Assembly (NCBI GenBank): GCA_028023455.1
Contig: JAQFVV010000152.1
Location: 2,792,001 to 2,856,000 of the forward strand
DNA: 64,000 nucleotides
Origin: Epiperipatus broadwayi
Lineage: Eukaryota > Onychophora > Udeonychophora > Euonychophora > Peripatidae
Direction of reading: 5' to 3'
In this document: positions 39,101-49,565 of the stretch, one piece after another
Layout: every line of letters starts with the position of its first letter
Position numbering within the stretch: the first letter of the stretch is position 1
The notes under the pieces: generated by a model
Told to the model about the DNA's origin: nothing
The model's input: only the letters and a program-made list of their open reading frames with translations
Databases searched by the model: none
Translations under genes and position numbers: made by a program

Positions 39101-39400
39101 CAATTCGATACCAAAAAGTTTAAATTTGGGTGGGATAGACCGGTCAGTGAGAGACGACAGAAAAAAGGTGAAACTTGAGATTCGAATACGAATCTCACTG
39201 TTTCAATATAAATTAAAAATCTCTGTATTATTTATATAGCGTCATTTCGTGCGGTTTCGAAACCCAAATTCATATTTTGTCATTTAGTAAATTAATTAAT
39301 GTAAATATAAAATGTGCCTTTTCAACCTTTAGTTATTATGTTACTAAAGATTAAACTAGCCTGGAGTATAATCATAAGTATATTTTTTTAGTAGAGTATT
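36143..39400. other. Intronic sequence with short repeats and a GC-richer block
   Basis: No gene is recognised. Near-duplicate strings GTCATAAGCCGCTAAA and GCCATAAGCCGCCAAA lie at 36194 and 36270. An imperfect ~75-bp tandem duplication lies at 36446-36590. A short inverted repeat (TGAATGCGTGTCGA at 37926 with its complement at about 37984) is spaced by about 45 bases. The block 37381-37700 is clearly more GC-rich than anything nearby and non-repetitive within the window. Confidence 0.5.
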
Positions 39401-40700
39401 CGTAAGTCCCTTATTAAATATACTTTCCCCCCTTTTAAACGTTTAGTAGTTATAGATAACTAAAGAGATTGAACGGGATAAAGTAAAGTTTGTATATATA
39501 TATTCCCGTCAGTAGCATATCGTATTTCTCATGCTACAGAAGAGTTGGCTCTTTCGATCAAGCTGATGATCTAGTGGTCATTTAATATATATTTAATTTA
39601 TAATATCCTTCAACTTGGCGGATGTGGAATTTATTTATATTTTCTCGTGCTGTTTTTTATACATATATAAGATGGAGCCATGATAAGTCCAGCCCATCTT
39701 CTCGTATGGATAGTGCAGTAGCGAAGTCTGAGCTATGGGCCAGATTAGCACGTAAGTCCCCCGCCGCTTCTTATGAACCAAATAAAGGTTCCCTTTTGCA
39801 GCATGACGACCGGTTATTGGGTAAATCATTGTTTGTCACAAAAACCCTAAAACTATTCTTCCATCCGCAGAGCAACTTTATTATTATATTTTACTTGTGC
39901 CTAGCATATTAGTAAACTCTACCTCCATAATATGCAATCTTCGGCGTTGAACCGAAGCATTCTTGAAAACCCGTTCGATCTAAAGCTATCTGGGATGCTT
40001 TATATGCCCATATTTAATATAAAAACTTATTATAATCACATGTATTATTAAATTTCACTCCCGACTTGGTTTGATTTCATGTAGAATAGCCACTTGAACT
40101 GATTATAAAAGAACAACTAATAAGTTAATGTGATTAGTTGTATAGCGTAATATTTGTTTCCATTAAATAATGGCCACAAATCTATTTGCCAACATATCAA
40201 TTATTGTTTAAATGGCCTAAAGTAATGTCACTTAATAAATAAAATGCCTGCATGCTAAATAATGTTATATCAAGATACATATGAAATTTGTTAATAAATA
40301 TATTTTATAATTCATTATCTCTTAGTTTCTGTCTCATTATTAAATCAATCCAATTCACTAATTGCCCATAGCTGTTCATTAGTAAAACCCCTATTAACTA
40401 ATTATATTATATTTTATCTTTGGAATGTCTAGTATTTAAGTTGTTATATATGTGTTTAAGTCCATGAGTCTTTTGTTTTCTCCGATTTGCTAGCGGGCCG
40501 GATTAAGAATTAAATCTCGTGTGCTATCATTATGTTATCCATTAGGTGTTAGATCTGGTGCTTGGAGAGTGGGTTCGAATCCAAGCTGGTCCCTGACCTA
40601 AATCTTGGGCTTGAATGGGTTTGAAGTACATTTTGTGAGTCCCAGCTCGTGTTAGATGGATAAGCATATTTTGACTGGTACATAGGGTTTTCCCCCCACA
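39400..40700 (+). mobile_element. Probable 5' LTR of an LTR retrotransposon (start not fixed)
   Basis: The right edge is placed at the CA (40699-40700) just before the primer-binding site. The left edge is a guess because no 3' LTR is in the window to compare. The segment has a TATA-like ATATATAAGATGG near 39664 and a more mixed composition than its flanks. A palindrome around GGGTTCGAATCC lies at 40572-40584. Confidence 0.4.
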
Positions 40701-40702
40701 TT

Positions 40703-40720
40703 TGGCGCCCAACATGGGGC
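40703..40720 (+). other. LTR retrotransposon primer-binding site
   Basis: TGGCGCCCAACATGGGGC sits three bases after the LTR end. TGGCGCCCAAC-type strings are standard tRNA-primed minus-strand start sites in Ty3/gypsy and retroviral elements. The exact tRNA was not determined. Confidence 0.75.
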
Positions 40721-41443
40721 CCGATAGAAACACCTACATACTCTGAGTTATGGACTTTTGTGTGTATATAGCAAAAAATTTATTTTGTCTTTCCTGTTCA
40801 CTAGTGACTGGCGCCTGAGGATGATGGATCAAGTTATAAGTCATCCTCTTATAAATGTCATTAGGGAGCAGAAAAAAGAAATTTAAATTAAAAGGGGGGT
40901 CTCGTTTTATCAAAGTATTTTTATGAATTGGAGTGGTATAAAATGAGTATGAAATATATATATATAAGTAACGTCAAATTAACCAAAAGTTAAAAGGTTT
41001 GAAATTGGTGCAGACGGGTAAACGAAATTAGGTCATAAGCATGAACCATTTAAGTATATATATAAATATAAACAGCTGGAAGAAGAGACCGGGGGTGAGT
41101 TAAGTTTTTATTGAGTCATCTTTAATATAAAAAAATATGTTATACTTTAGAGATATAGACAAAAAAAAAGATTTTTTTAAAATTTTTCGTATATTTTATT
41201 AAAGCTAAAAAAAAAAAGAAGGGATTTTTTTTTTAAATAAAAAGGTTTCATATACTTTATTAAATAAATAAAATAAAAAGTAGGGAGACCAAATTTTTTT
41301 TTCATTATATGTTGGACGGGCATCGAGATGAAGGTGTAGGCCTATAGATATATTAGTGAGTTAGGCATAGAGTTGGGATGGAAGCGAACGAGTCATTCTT
41401 GAAGGGGGAGAGCAGCAAACAGCCGTATTAAAAGTATAAAAGT

Positions 41444-42830
41444 TTGAAAAATCAAATATTTATTAGGTACATAATAATAATAATTTTGAAAGGATTGTAC
41501 AAGATAACAAAAACTGTAGCTATGCCAGAGAATTTAGTTACAAAAATATCGGAACAGACACCGATGGAGATTAAGCAGGAAGGCTGGGATTTTAACTGGT
41601 TGCTGAGACAGCTTAGACAGGATGCAGAGGAAAGGGATCAGAAAACGGAGGAATGGAATAAAAAACAGGATCAGAAAATGGAGGAATGGAATAAAAAAAT
41701 GGATCAGAAAATGGAAGAATGGGATAAAAGATACAGACAGAAAATGGAGGAAAGGGATCAGAAAATTGACCAAAGATTTGAGGCCCAAATCAAAGAAATT
41801 GGGCTATCAGTCAGCGGCCAGCATAAATATAAAGTTACAGGAGAATTCAAGGAAACGTTACAGACAAGTCAAGTGGAAAATAATCAAGATAAGGTTATAA
41901 TTAAAGAAGTTAAGACCTTAGTAGAGAAGGTAGAATGTCAAGAAAAGAATTTGATAGATAAGGTTTATAACGTTGGTGCAGAATTAGGCAGCAAATTTCA
42001 AGAATATGAAAAAGCACAAAAGGAAATGAGACATGAAATATGTGAGATCAAAGAAAATTTAATACAAAAAAACTCAAATGACTGCTAAAGAAGAAAACAT
42101 TATCACAGCATGTATTCCAGAATTGAGAGATGTAGCAGAAATGAAAGAAGAGAGAGAAAAGGAAAGTAAGGAAAGCAACTTTGCTAGTGATTACCAAGAT
42201 AAAAGACTTAATAGACATGAGATAGTGCAAGTTATTGGCCAGACTGAAGATGATACTGAAAATGATTTTAGAGAGGGGGAAACCAAAGTCGATCAGCAAA
42301 GTATCAAAATCAAAGGAAACGACTTTTTAAGCGAGCATAAGTGCCAGCTTAATTATGAAAATAGCACGTTGTCCCGGTATGAAGAACAAGTTGAGTTGGA
42401 AAAGAATGAATCCCAAGAGACGCAAAATCAAAGCAAGGAATGTGAAAAAGCACTTACTAGAGAAAGTATCACTAAAAATGAAAATAATGTAAAATGTACA
42501 CAAGCAATAATAAACGTGAGTAATATTAATAATATAAAGCATCTAGATACCCCATGCCAAGAAACTCCTATAGAAAATACTAATAAATTATCTGTAGCAG
42601 ACCAGGAACCCAAGTTGTAAGAAAAGGATCTTGAGCTGCATAATGAGATACGAAGTTTGACAATGCACCCTAAGCGATCTCCTGTGAGGTTGAAAGACAA
42701 AAATGAAAGCTATGAATGGATAACCGATGATGATGAAGGTAAATGGACAACTGATGATGATAGTCTGTTGGGGCATTGTTTCAACTCCGGCGTGGAGTTA
42801 CTCCTTAAACAACCCCCAGATCCTATTTAA
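41444..42830 (+). pseudogene. Gag-like coiled-coil protein of the LTR element
   Basis: It lies about 720 bases after the primer-binding site, where gag belongs. The frame 41444-42088 (214 codons; MPENLVTKIS at 41522 is a more likely start than the hydrophobic upstream methionine) contains a run of related 8-13-residue charged units around DQKMEEWNKK (residues about 75-115), predicting a long coiled coil. A run of seven A at 42066-42072 is followed by a +1 shift into 42078-42620 (ATG overlapping the stop by 11 bases). The frame then continues beyond one TAA (42618-42620) to about 42830, ending LLKQPPDPI. The total is near 460 residues, rich in K, E, Q and N. No zinc knuckle, protease or reverse transcriptase follows. 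Gag identity rests on position and style, not on homology. Confidence 0.5.
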
Positions 42831-44505
42831 ATTGTTAGTTTTTTGTGTGAGTGATTTGATCTTTTATACACCCTTTATATATATTATACACTTTATATTT
42901 TATCTATACACTTTATATATTATACAATTTATATTTTATCCATATATTTTATCATATATAACCATTATATATTACACACTTTATATTTTATATATTAAAA
43001 AAAAAAAACTAATCCTACAAATTTTTTTTTGACCAAGATGTATACTCGTTTGGGTATATATCTGTTTAAGTTTAAAATATTTACTAATAACCGATAATTT
43101 CATTATGTGTATTGATAATTGCGAGAGGCATTAAATTTATTATATAGTGTAATCCAGTAAGATGTATTATCATAAGTTTAGCGTAGGATTAGGCCAGAAG
43201 TTATAGTATGAAGAAAGCCATAATTTACCTCTGTGTTTATATAAGTAAAGTCATTTTTTATACATACAAAAGAAACAGGACACAAATTTACACAAAGTTC
43301 AATAAAAATAAAGTTATATACGAAAAGTATTAAACATATCATACCATTTCCACCTTCTTTGACACTTTATCAATACTTTTATTTTTATTACAAAGAAGGT
43401 GGAAATGGTATGATATGTTATAATAGAAATCAATGCATAGGAAAAGAAGAAGTAGAAAAGTATTAAAGAAAGGAAAATAAAAGAAGCTATATTAATAAGA
43501 AAGATAAAACCAGAATTTAATAGAGATTCTGGGATTAGGATGAGATTGATATAGTTATAGTTATTAAATAAGATATATAGAGGTAAATATGTAAAGAGAG
43601 AATTGTTTATAAATAAGTTGGGGATGATAAAAAATGGTTAGGTTAAATAGGAGTATAAATTTGGGTATATTTTTAGTTATTAAAAAATAATAAATAAATA
43701 AATTAATAAACTTAGCATAATATTTACATATAAAACAGTATAATAAAAATTTATAAGAATTATATAAAAATAATGATAAAAGTTAAAGTATATAAAATAA
43801 AAAAAATATATATGTAAATAAAGTTGTAGGGAATATATATATAAAAACATATAAAGAAGTATAATATGAATTTGAGTATTATATAATAATAATAAAAGTT
43901 AAAGTGTAAAATATATATATAAAAAAAAATATAAATAAAGTGTTGTAGGGGATATATATTTAGTATAAATAATATGTAATAGAGGGAGCTAGGGTATAAG
44001 ATAATTTTTTGAAAAAAAAAAAAGATTTTTCATTTTTTTATTTAAAAGATCACAATAACCTTGGTAAGTGTAAAGATTATAAAGTTTATAGGTTTTAAAT
44101 ATTCAGCAATAATAATAAATATAAAATATTAATTTTAAAAGAATGAGTAAGAAAATAATAAATCTTATGATTTAAAATTAAAAGAATTCTAGTTACTAAT
44201 CATAAAGTTTAAGTTTATGAAGAATACAGATAATTAGTAGATTGTTAATAATAATAAAATAGATAATATTTAGATTAATAGTTGTCCTTGAATGTATATA
44301 TGTATAAAGTTAAGAATACACATGTATAATTTGTATTTATTTTTTATTTATGTAGTACATTTTATTTTATATTAATTGTTTTATTTGAGTTTGATTATTT
44401 ATTTCAGTTTTTTAATATATATATTTTATGTTGTTTTTAGTTTTTTATTGTTTAAAATTTTTTTTATGGTGTTATTATATAGTTAGGTTTTTTTATTTTG
44501 TTCAT
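42831..44505. repeat. Very AT-rich repetitive stretch
   Basis: Composed of degenerate TA-rich strings (TATATTATACAC-type at 42870-42990) and a diverged ~115-bp repeat (AATAAAAGTTAAAGT with AATAAAGTTGTAGGG at 43774 and again at 43889). No coding content is seen. No 3' LTR of the preceding element is recognised here. Confidence 0.55.
43333..43419. repeat. Perfect 29-bp inverted repeat hairpin
   Basis: The arms 43333-43361 and 43391-43419 are exact reverse complements (AACATATCATACCATTTCC at the left start) around a 29-base loop. The length and perfection exceed chance. It could be a small RNA-like hairpin, a cruciform or a relic of an inverted insertion. Confidence 0.85.
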
Positions 44506-44510
44506 TATAT

Positions 44511-44556
44511 CATAACTCTGAAGAAGACTGCAGGTCAGTCGAAACGTAGGTGTATG
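44511..44556 (+). ncRNA. Hammerhead-like motif
   Basis: CTGAAGA (44518-44524; fits CUGANGA), one extra A, a 5-bp stem II GACTG/CAGTC (44526-44530 with 44536-44540) and GAAA (44541-44544), then CGTA as a minimal stem III and cleavage position. Stem I can pair ACT (44515-44517) with GGT (44549-44551) and CATA (44511-44514) with TATG (44553-44556), leaving G44552 bulged. Core and stems agree, but the extra base before stem II is unusual. It is followed by AAATAAAG, as at the 3' end of a short retroelement. Confidence 0.45.
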
Positions 44557-44853
44557 TACAAATAAAGTTTTGCTAAAAAGTGTTTGAAGTTTGGATAAAT
44601 TATATTTATATATTTAAATATATGAGAAAGAATAAGTGCTCATCTATACAGACATTTATAAATATAAAAGACATTACAGTATATACAATATCCTATATTA
44701 CAGATTTTAAAAAATACAAATTTTACAATGAACCCAGTAACTATACTTCCTCATTCATCACAGAGACAAAACTCTCCATAAAGTAACACCATTCAGTGCA
44801 AGCCAGAGTGGATACAGGAAAGTTTGCATAAAATCCTTATCTAGTGCCTATTC

Positions 44854-44904
44854 ATCCAATATCCCCAGACTAGTCTCTAGCTTGTGGCTTTCATCAGTGG
44901 ATCT
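44854..44904 (-). ncRNA. Decayed hammerhead, element B unit 1
   Basis: Minus strand: ATCCA, then CTGATGA, AAGCCACAAGCT, GAGA, CTAGTC and TGGGGATATTGGAT. The CTGATGA box is intact, but GAAA is GAGA and half of stem I (the GGCTCCTC segment) is deleted. Predicted inactive. The cleavage-equivalent position is between 44868 and 44867. Confidence 0.6.
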
Positions 44905-45290
44905 GAGAGTACGGCACCTAGATCTTACACAACCTTCCAGCAGCCACCTTTTACTTTTTTTAGCTAACCATAAAGCTTCAAGTCCAAAATGAAAACACAA
45001 TAATGTTTTCAAGCTAAGCTCATTAGCATATGTAGTTGTATACATCTGAAACAGTTCAGCATCCATATTTCTTGGGGTCTTTGGTTCGTTAATAACCATA
45101 GTCACCATAATCCAATTGGGCAGGATTGGTATTAAACCATCAAATATCACATGATCACCATTCTTATGCATACACAAGCTGTTTTTCACAGAGACAAAAC
45201 TCCATACAGTACCACCACTCAGTGCAAGCCAGAGTAATCAATGGATGCAGGAAGGTTTGTGCATAATATCCCTATCTAGTACCTACTTAT

Positions 45291-45349
45291 TCAATATCTC
45301 CAGACTAGTTTTTAGCTGGTGACTTTCATCAATGAGCAGCCTTGGATCT
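45291..45349 (-). ncRNA. Decayed hammerhead, element B unit 2
   Basis: Minus strand: TTGATGA in place of CTGATGA and AAAA in place of GAAA, with CTAGTC and the stem I strands still recognisable. Predicted inactive. Its cleavage-equivalent position lies 435 bases from that of unit 1. Confidence 0.55.
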
Positions 45350-45632
45350 GAGAGCATTGCACCTGTTTTCAAACTAAGCTCATTAGCTTCTTTAGTTGTA
45401 TGGTAACATGTGACATTTGATGGTTTAATCCCAATCCTGCCCAAGAAGATTATGGTGACTGTGGTTATTAAAGAACCAGAGACACCAAAAATTATGGATA
45501 CTGAACTGAGTTCAGATCTATACAATTATACAAGCTAATAAGCTTAGCTTGAAAACATTATTGTGTTTTTATTTTGGACTCAAAGCTTCATAATTAGCTA
45601 AAAAAAAAAAGTGGCTCTAGGTGCAGAACTTC

Positions 45633-45694
45633 AGATCCGAGGCTCCTCACTGATGAAGGCTACAAGCTAGAGACTAGTCTGGGGATATTAGATT
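45633..45694 (+). ncRNA. Decayed hammerhead, element B inverted arm
   Basis: Plus strand: AGATCCGAGGCTCCTCA, CTGATGA, stem II AGGC-TACAA-GCT-like, GAGA, CTAGTC and TGGGGATATTAGAT. Only the GAAA to GAGA change affects the conserved core. Stem I inner pairing TCCTCA with TGGGGA is kept. Probably inactive. Confidence 0.6.
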
Positions 45695-45965
45695 AGTCAG
45701 CATTAGATAGGGATTTTATGCACAAACCTTCCTGCTTACAATGATTACTCTGCCATGCACTGAATGAAGCTATTGTATGGAGAGTTTTTCTCTGTGTAAG
45801 CATAACAATGGTAACCATCTGATGTTGATAATTTTTCATTCATTTTTAATAATTTTATAAATATTAATCATCTTATTTTATTTTTTTTGCAAATTGTTTT
45901 GATGCGTTTATTGAAAAAAAAAAGTTTTTATATCCACAATATAGAATATTGCTTATAGTTTAGAT

Positions 45966-47525
45966 CAGTGTTTCCCAACCTGTGGTACGCGAGTTGCTGG
46001 TTGGTGGTACACGAAAAATAATCAATAATGGCGGACATAAAAAAAAAATTAAATTATAAAAATATAGAAACGTTTTTTTTCTATAATTCATAAAAATTAT
46101 TTTAATTAATAATATTATACAGTAAAGTTGTTAATACGTACAGTCGATAACGATCTTTAATGTTAATGATAAAATTGAAAGTATGATTAAGAAATTAGAT
46201 TTTTGGAAACAGTGTATCGAAAACAATCAATCGGAAGTATTCGAAACTCTACATATTTTTTTTGTTTGAAAATAAGGTTAGTCTGTCTCAAGATATACGA
46301 GAAAATATAATAGCACATTTAACAGGATTAAAATTGTCTTTCATGAAATATTTTCCAAAACCCGAAAACACAAATGATAATTGGATTTCAAACCCCTTCT
46401 ATGCAGAAAATTTAGAAAAAGCTATATAAAGAATAAATAAAATTTAATAGAATTATCATGTGACAGAACTTTACAAGTAGAATTCAAACGACACAATCTA
46501 ATTAATTTTTGGTTAAACATTAAAAAATATGAACAACTTTTTGAGAAAGCTCTTAAATTATTATTACCGTTTACTAATACGGAATTAGTAGGAAGAGCTT
46601 TTTCTTCATATATTTTTTTTAAAAAATAAATATCAAAACAGATTGAATGCAGCTGTAGACTTAAGGGTATATACCTGCATCTTTTGAACCAAATTTCAAA
46701 AAAAATATGTTGTTCGAAACAAACACAAGGACCTCATTAAATTTATTTTATAAAAATATTTGATTATGATAAGAAAATATATTAATTGGTTTTTTATAAT
46801 TTTGTGTTAAAACCATTTATTAATAAACGAAATATGATAAAATAGTAGATAAATAATGAGTCGGATCAAGACAAATCAATCTAAATTATTTAATTTGAAA
46901 GAATGTATCAGAAAAGGATCATACCCAGAAATTAGATTCTCATTAATTCTTGATCATCTTTTGTGGATTACTAGATATAAGCTAGTATTTAATCATCAAA
47001 ATTTTAATCCTATTAACTGCATGCAGAACAGTATATAGAAAACAAGAACAAGAGATAGCCTGATAACCCCTGAGGTTATTTTTACCATGACTTGGGACAT
47101 GCTGGATTTATCCTCTCCATGGCCCAACCAATAGCAAGATGCTCCGAAAAAGAGAAAACGGTATCAAATTCGAGAAAACTAAATGAAGGAACGAGAAAAC
47201 ACTTTGAACAAAATATGTACCAAATAATCTTTAATGTAATCTTTAATAAATTATTTTGGAAAAAATATGAAACTTTGAACAAACACATACATATAAATAT
47301 GTTACAGTGAGTTTATAATCCGGCGTGACGTTTAGGCGTGTTTCAATGTAATTTGTCTCATTATGTGATGTGAATATACACGGTCACCCTATAATATTTA
47401 TAATGCAAATAAAATACACTCGCAATAACAAATTTCATGAAATACAATCATTTTTATGAAGTGGTACAATTTAGCGTGATGTACTACCAAGTGGTACTTG
47501 AGCCAAAAAAGGTTGAGAAACGCTG
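45966..47525 (+). mobile_element. hAT DNA transposon (ZBED/SCAND3-like), decayed, full length
   Basis: Both ends carry hAT-type terminal inverted repeats: CAGTGTTTCCCAACCTGTGG on the left, and CAGCGTTTCTCAACC as the complement of the right end. An exact 8-bp target duplication GTTTAGAT flanks it (45958-45965 and 47526-47533), as expected for hAT. Inside, broken plus-strand frames show SLSQDIRENIIAHLTGLK, MKYFPKPENTNDNWISNPF, ALKLLLPFTNTELVGRAFSS and KYQNRLNAAVDLRV (about 46270-46670), matching the C-terminal half and dimerisation region of ZBED/SCAND3-like transposases. At 1560 bp it is shorter than an autonomous element and has stops, so it is non-autonomous. It lies in the ELP6 intron about 315 bp from the exon. 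Confidence 0.9.
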
Positions 47526-47842
47526 GTTTAGATGATGACCACTGGAAAGTTAAAGCCGTAAGAAAATATAAATTTTATTTTATAGAATTGTAAAGTGTTT
47601 AATGAAAGTATATATTGCAAGGAAATAGTCATATATCACGTGATTTAATTTAATAAACTTGTACTACAAATGTTATCTAATGAACGTGCTAATAGCTATT
47701 CACAAGCTTTTCGGAATATCCCTATCATACGGTATTATATATATGTACATAATAGAAAAAGTGGAAATTACAAGAAAAAAATATATGAATTACAATACAA
47801 AAAAATTAATTAAAAAAATTATATCGACCTAAATTTCTTTAC

Positions 47843-48493
47843 CTGTCCATGTACATCTTTACAATATCCAGTAGTTAATCCTTCTGCTTTTAAAAATAAA
47901 TCGCACTGTTGACTAATTTCAGCATTATCAGAATCATTACCAATATCAAGATGAAGCAATCCTAGAAGGGCATTTGAATATTTATTCGATAATAATTTCA
48001 ATTTACATAAGTGCAAAAAACTTAAAATATCGTTTGATGTAACACCTAAATTCAACAAAATGTATAAGTCATCAATAAAAACAATTATATTAGATTCTTG
48101 CTTATCAAGTATTTCAAAAATAGTGCTTGCAAGTTGATCAAGTGGATTTCCAGAATCATTTCGTTTTAAAAAGGCGAATGGAAGCTTTTCATTTTTTAAG
48201 TGACTATTTGAAAACGTTTCTTTTAATAATTTTAAGCCTTCGATAAATACAAGCTGACCCTGATCTCTACAAGACGTCAAATTAATACCAATTTTGGCGC
48301 CTATTACTTTATAATGCGTAAAAGTTTGAGCCAAAGCAAAAAAGCAAACTTTAAATTCATTTTTTAAATATAAACTTAAAAAATGATGAAGTAAAAAAGA
48401 TCCATCAGTTTCCGAATCAGCTATTACAATAAACTGCCCTTTAGGGGGAGATTTGTCAGTTATATTTAGCAATAAATTTAACTCAGTAAACAT
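47843..48493 (-). CDS. ELP6: ELP6, first coding exon (residues 1-217)
   Basis: The start is placed at the methionine of MFTELNLLLN (48493-48491). This aligns with the conserved MFxELNxLL start of ELP6 and has a purine at -3. A longer frame reaches 48580 but its first 29 residues have no family counterpart. Conserved stretches follow: GQFIVIADSETDGSFLLHHF, LSLYLK, VCFFALAQTFTHYKVIGAK, DQGQLVFIEGLK, VFIDDLYILLNLG and AEGLTTGYCKDVHGQ. The exon ends at CAG/GTAAAG. ELP6 is a RecA-like subunit without Walker catalytic motifs. It pairs with ELP4 and ELP5 in the hexameric ring of Elongator, which acts in cytosolic tRNA wobble-uridine modification. The frame is intact, so the gene looks functional. 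The rest of the protein is at 7595-7714. Confidence 0.93.
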
Positions 48494-48709
48494 CCTATTT
48501 ACATTACGATGATGTTTATAACATTTTGAGAAGTAGGAATTAAAACATTTGTTTATATATACATAATTATGATACAACAAAGCACGATATATATTATAAG
48601 AAAAAAAAAATAATATTAAATTATTAATTTCTATAATGGAATTAATTCATTAAAAAAATAAAAATGCATGCGAAGTGAATAAAAAAACGGAGGCACTTCT
48701 ATTAGTTTT

Positions 48710-48742
48710 GCGCTTGCGCTTTGATTGAAAACTAAGCGGGAA
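48710..48742 (-). promoter_or_regulatory. ELP6: Candidate ELP6 promoter (NRF-1-like and E2F-like sites)
   Basis: About 215-250 bases upstream of the ELP6 start codon, in otherwise AT-rich DNA, lie GCGCTTGCGC (48710-48719; minus-strand GCGCAAGCGC, close to the NRF-1 palindrome) and GCGGGAA (48736-48742; E2F-like). Both motifs are typical of housekeeping promoters. The transcription start itself cannot be placed. Confidence 0.4.
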
Positions 48743-49565
48743 ATATAAACGTTATTTATTAGTCATAAACTTATTTCAAACTATTTTCATAGATTATTGA
48801 CATTTAATCTTTGTAAGTAATGATTTATTCATAAATTCAATTATATTTTATTTATTATTAGTTTGTATACTAAAAAGAAAATTAATGAAGTATAAAATTC
48901 TTTTATATTGTTGTTTGTAAATGATGTTCTAGTTAGCTATATTTTAAATTAAAATAACTATTAGAATGTTAAATATTTGTGTATAAAAATTGTGATATAT
49001 ATATACAATGCATATGAAAATGATAATGCACTAGATTAATGTCCGCATCGCTCAAGTCTAAAGTATATTTCTAATACATTATTTTATTATGTATATGCAA
49101 GTTTAAGAAGACAATTCTAATTTTTTAAATAAAGATAGTTTAATGTATAAGAAATTGTAGGTAATAATGCAAAATTTGTAACTATATGTGGTATTGGTGA
49201 CAATTGAGATATTTATAATTATCGCAAAATAGAGACTTTATTTACTACTATTTCATTAAGAATAGCTGTTTCTTTCAGATTTTTAATTGTCAATTGAGTG
49301 GTTTTTCAACACTTTCTGATCATTTTCAAATTATAGTTCCAAGAACTGTAATTGAACTTATATCTATTCAAGTTTATTTATATATCTAAATGTAATATGT
49401 GATAATAAAATTTTCATTTTAATTAAGATTTAAATTGCTCTCCAGCTGCCCCTTTCAATAACTTTTACTGTAAGTAAATGAATCATTTCTTACTGTATTT
49501 TTGTATCTTTTTATTTAGACTTATCTACAACATCAACAGCCAGAGAGCAATGTTATATCAGTTGT
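48743..49565. other. Upstream intergenic AT-rich sequence
   Basis: No gene is seen on either strand. No divergent partner of ELP6 could be recognised. Confidence 0.5.

Larger units (their letters stand above)
44761..45797. repeat. Foldback element B: two tandem units plus an inverted unit
   Basis: Same family as 1409-2134. Two direct minus-orientation units begin with GAGACAAAACTC at 44761 and 45190. One inverted unit (about 45540-45797) ends GTATGGAGAGTTTTTCTC. Each carries a hammerhead-derived motif. Internal text such as CCAATCCTGCCCAA is shared with element A. Direct repetition of a ribozyme-bearing unit with a spacing of about 435 bases recalls retrozyme-type arrangement. Open frames at 44848-45189 and 45283-45525 run across the repeat and show no protein homology. 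Confidence 0.8.
7715..47842 (-). other. ELP6: ELP6 intron, about 40.1 kb
   Basis: The intron starts at 47842 with GTAAAG after CAG and ends at 7715 with a polypyrimidine-CAG acceptor (minus strand), phase 0. It contains the Ty3/gypsy-type relic, two hAT relics, the 12.7 kb palindrome with two RTE copies, an LTR element fragment, foldback element B and a complete-length hAT. No further ELP6 coding is needed between the two exons because the protein alignment is continuous, though a non-coding or alternative exon cannot be excluded. Confidence 0.85.

Noticed and set aside
40560-40620. tRNA-like gene around GGGTTCGAATCC
   Set aside because: Box-B-like string only; no box A and no acceptor stem. 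It lies inside the presumed LTR.
42060-42080. Programmed -1 frameshift at A AAA AAC in the gag-like ORF
   Set aside because: The heptamer is in the right phase, but the -1 frame stops at once; the downstream open frame is +1, so a mutation or reinitiation fits better.
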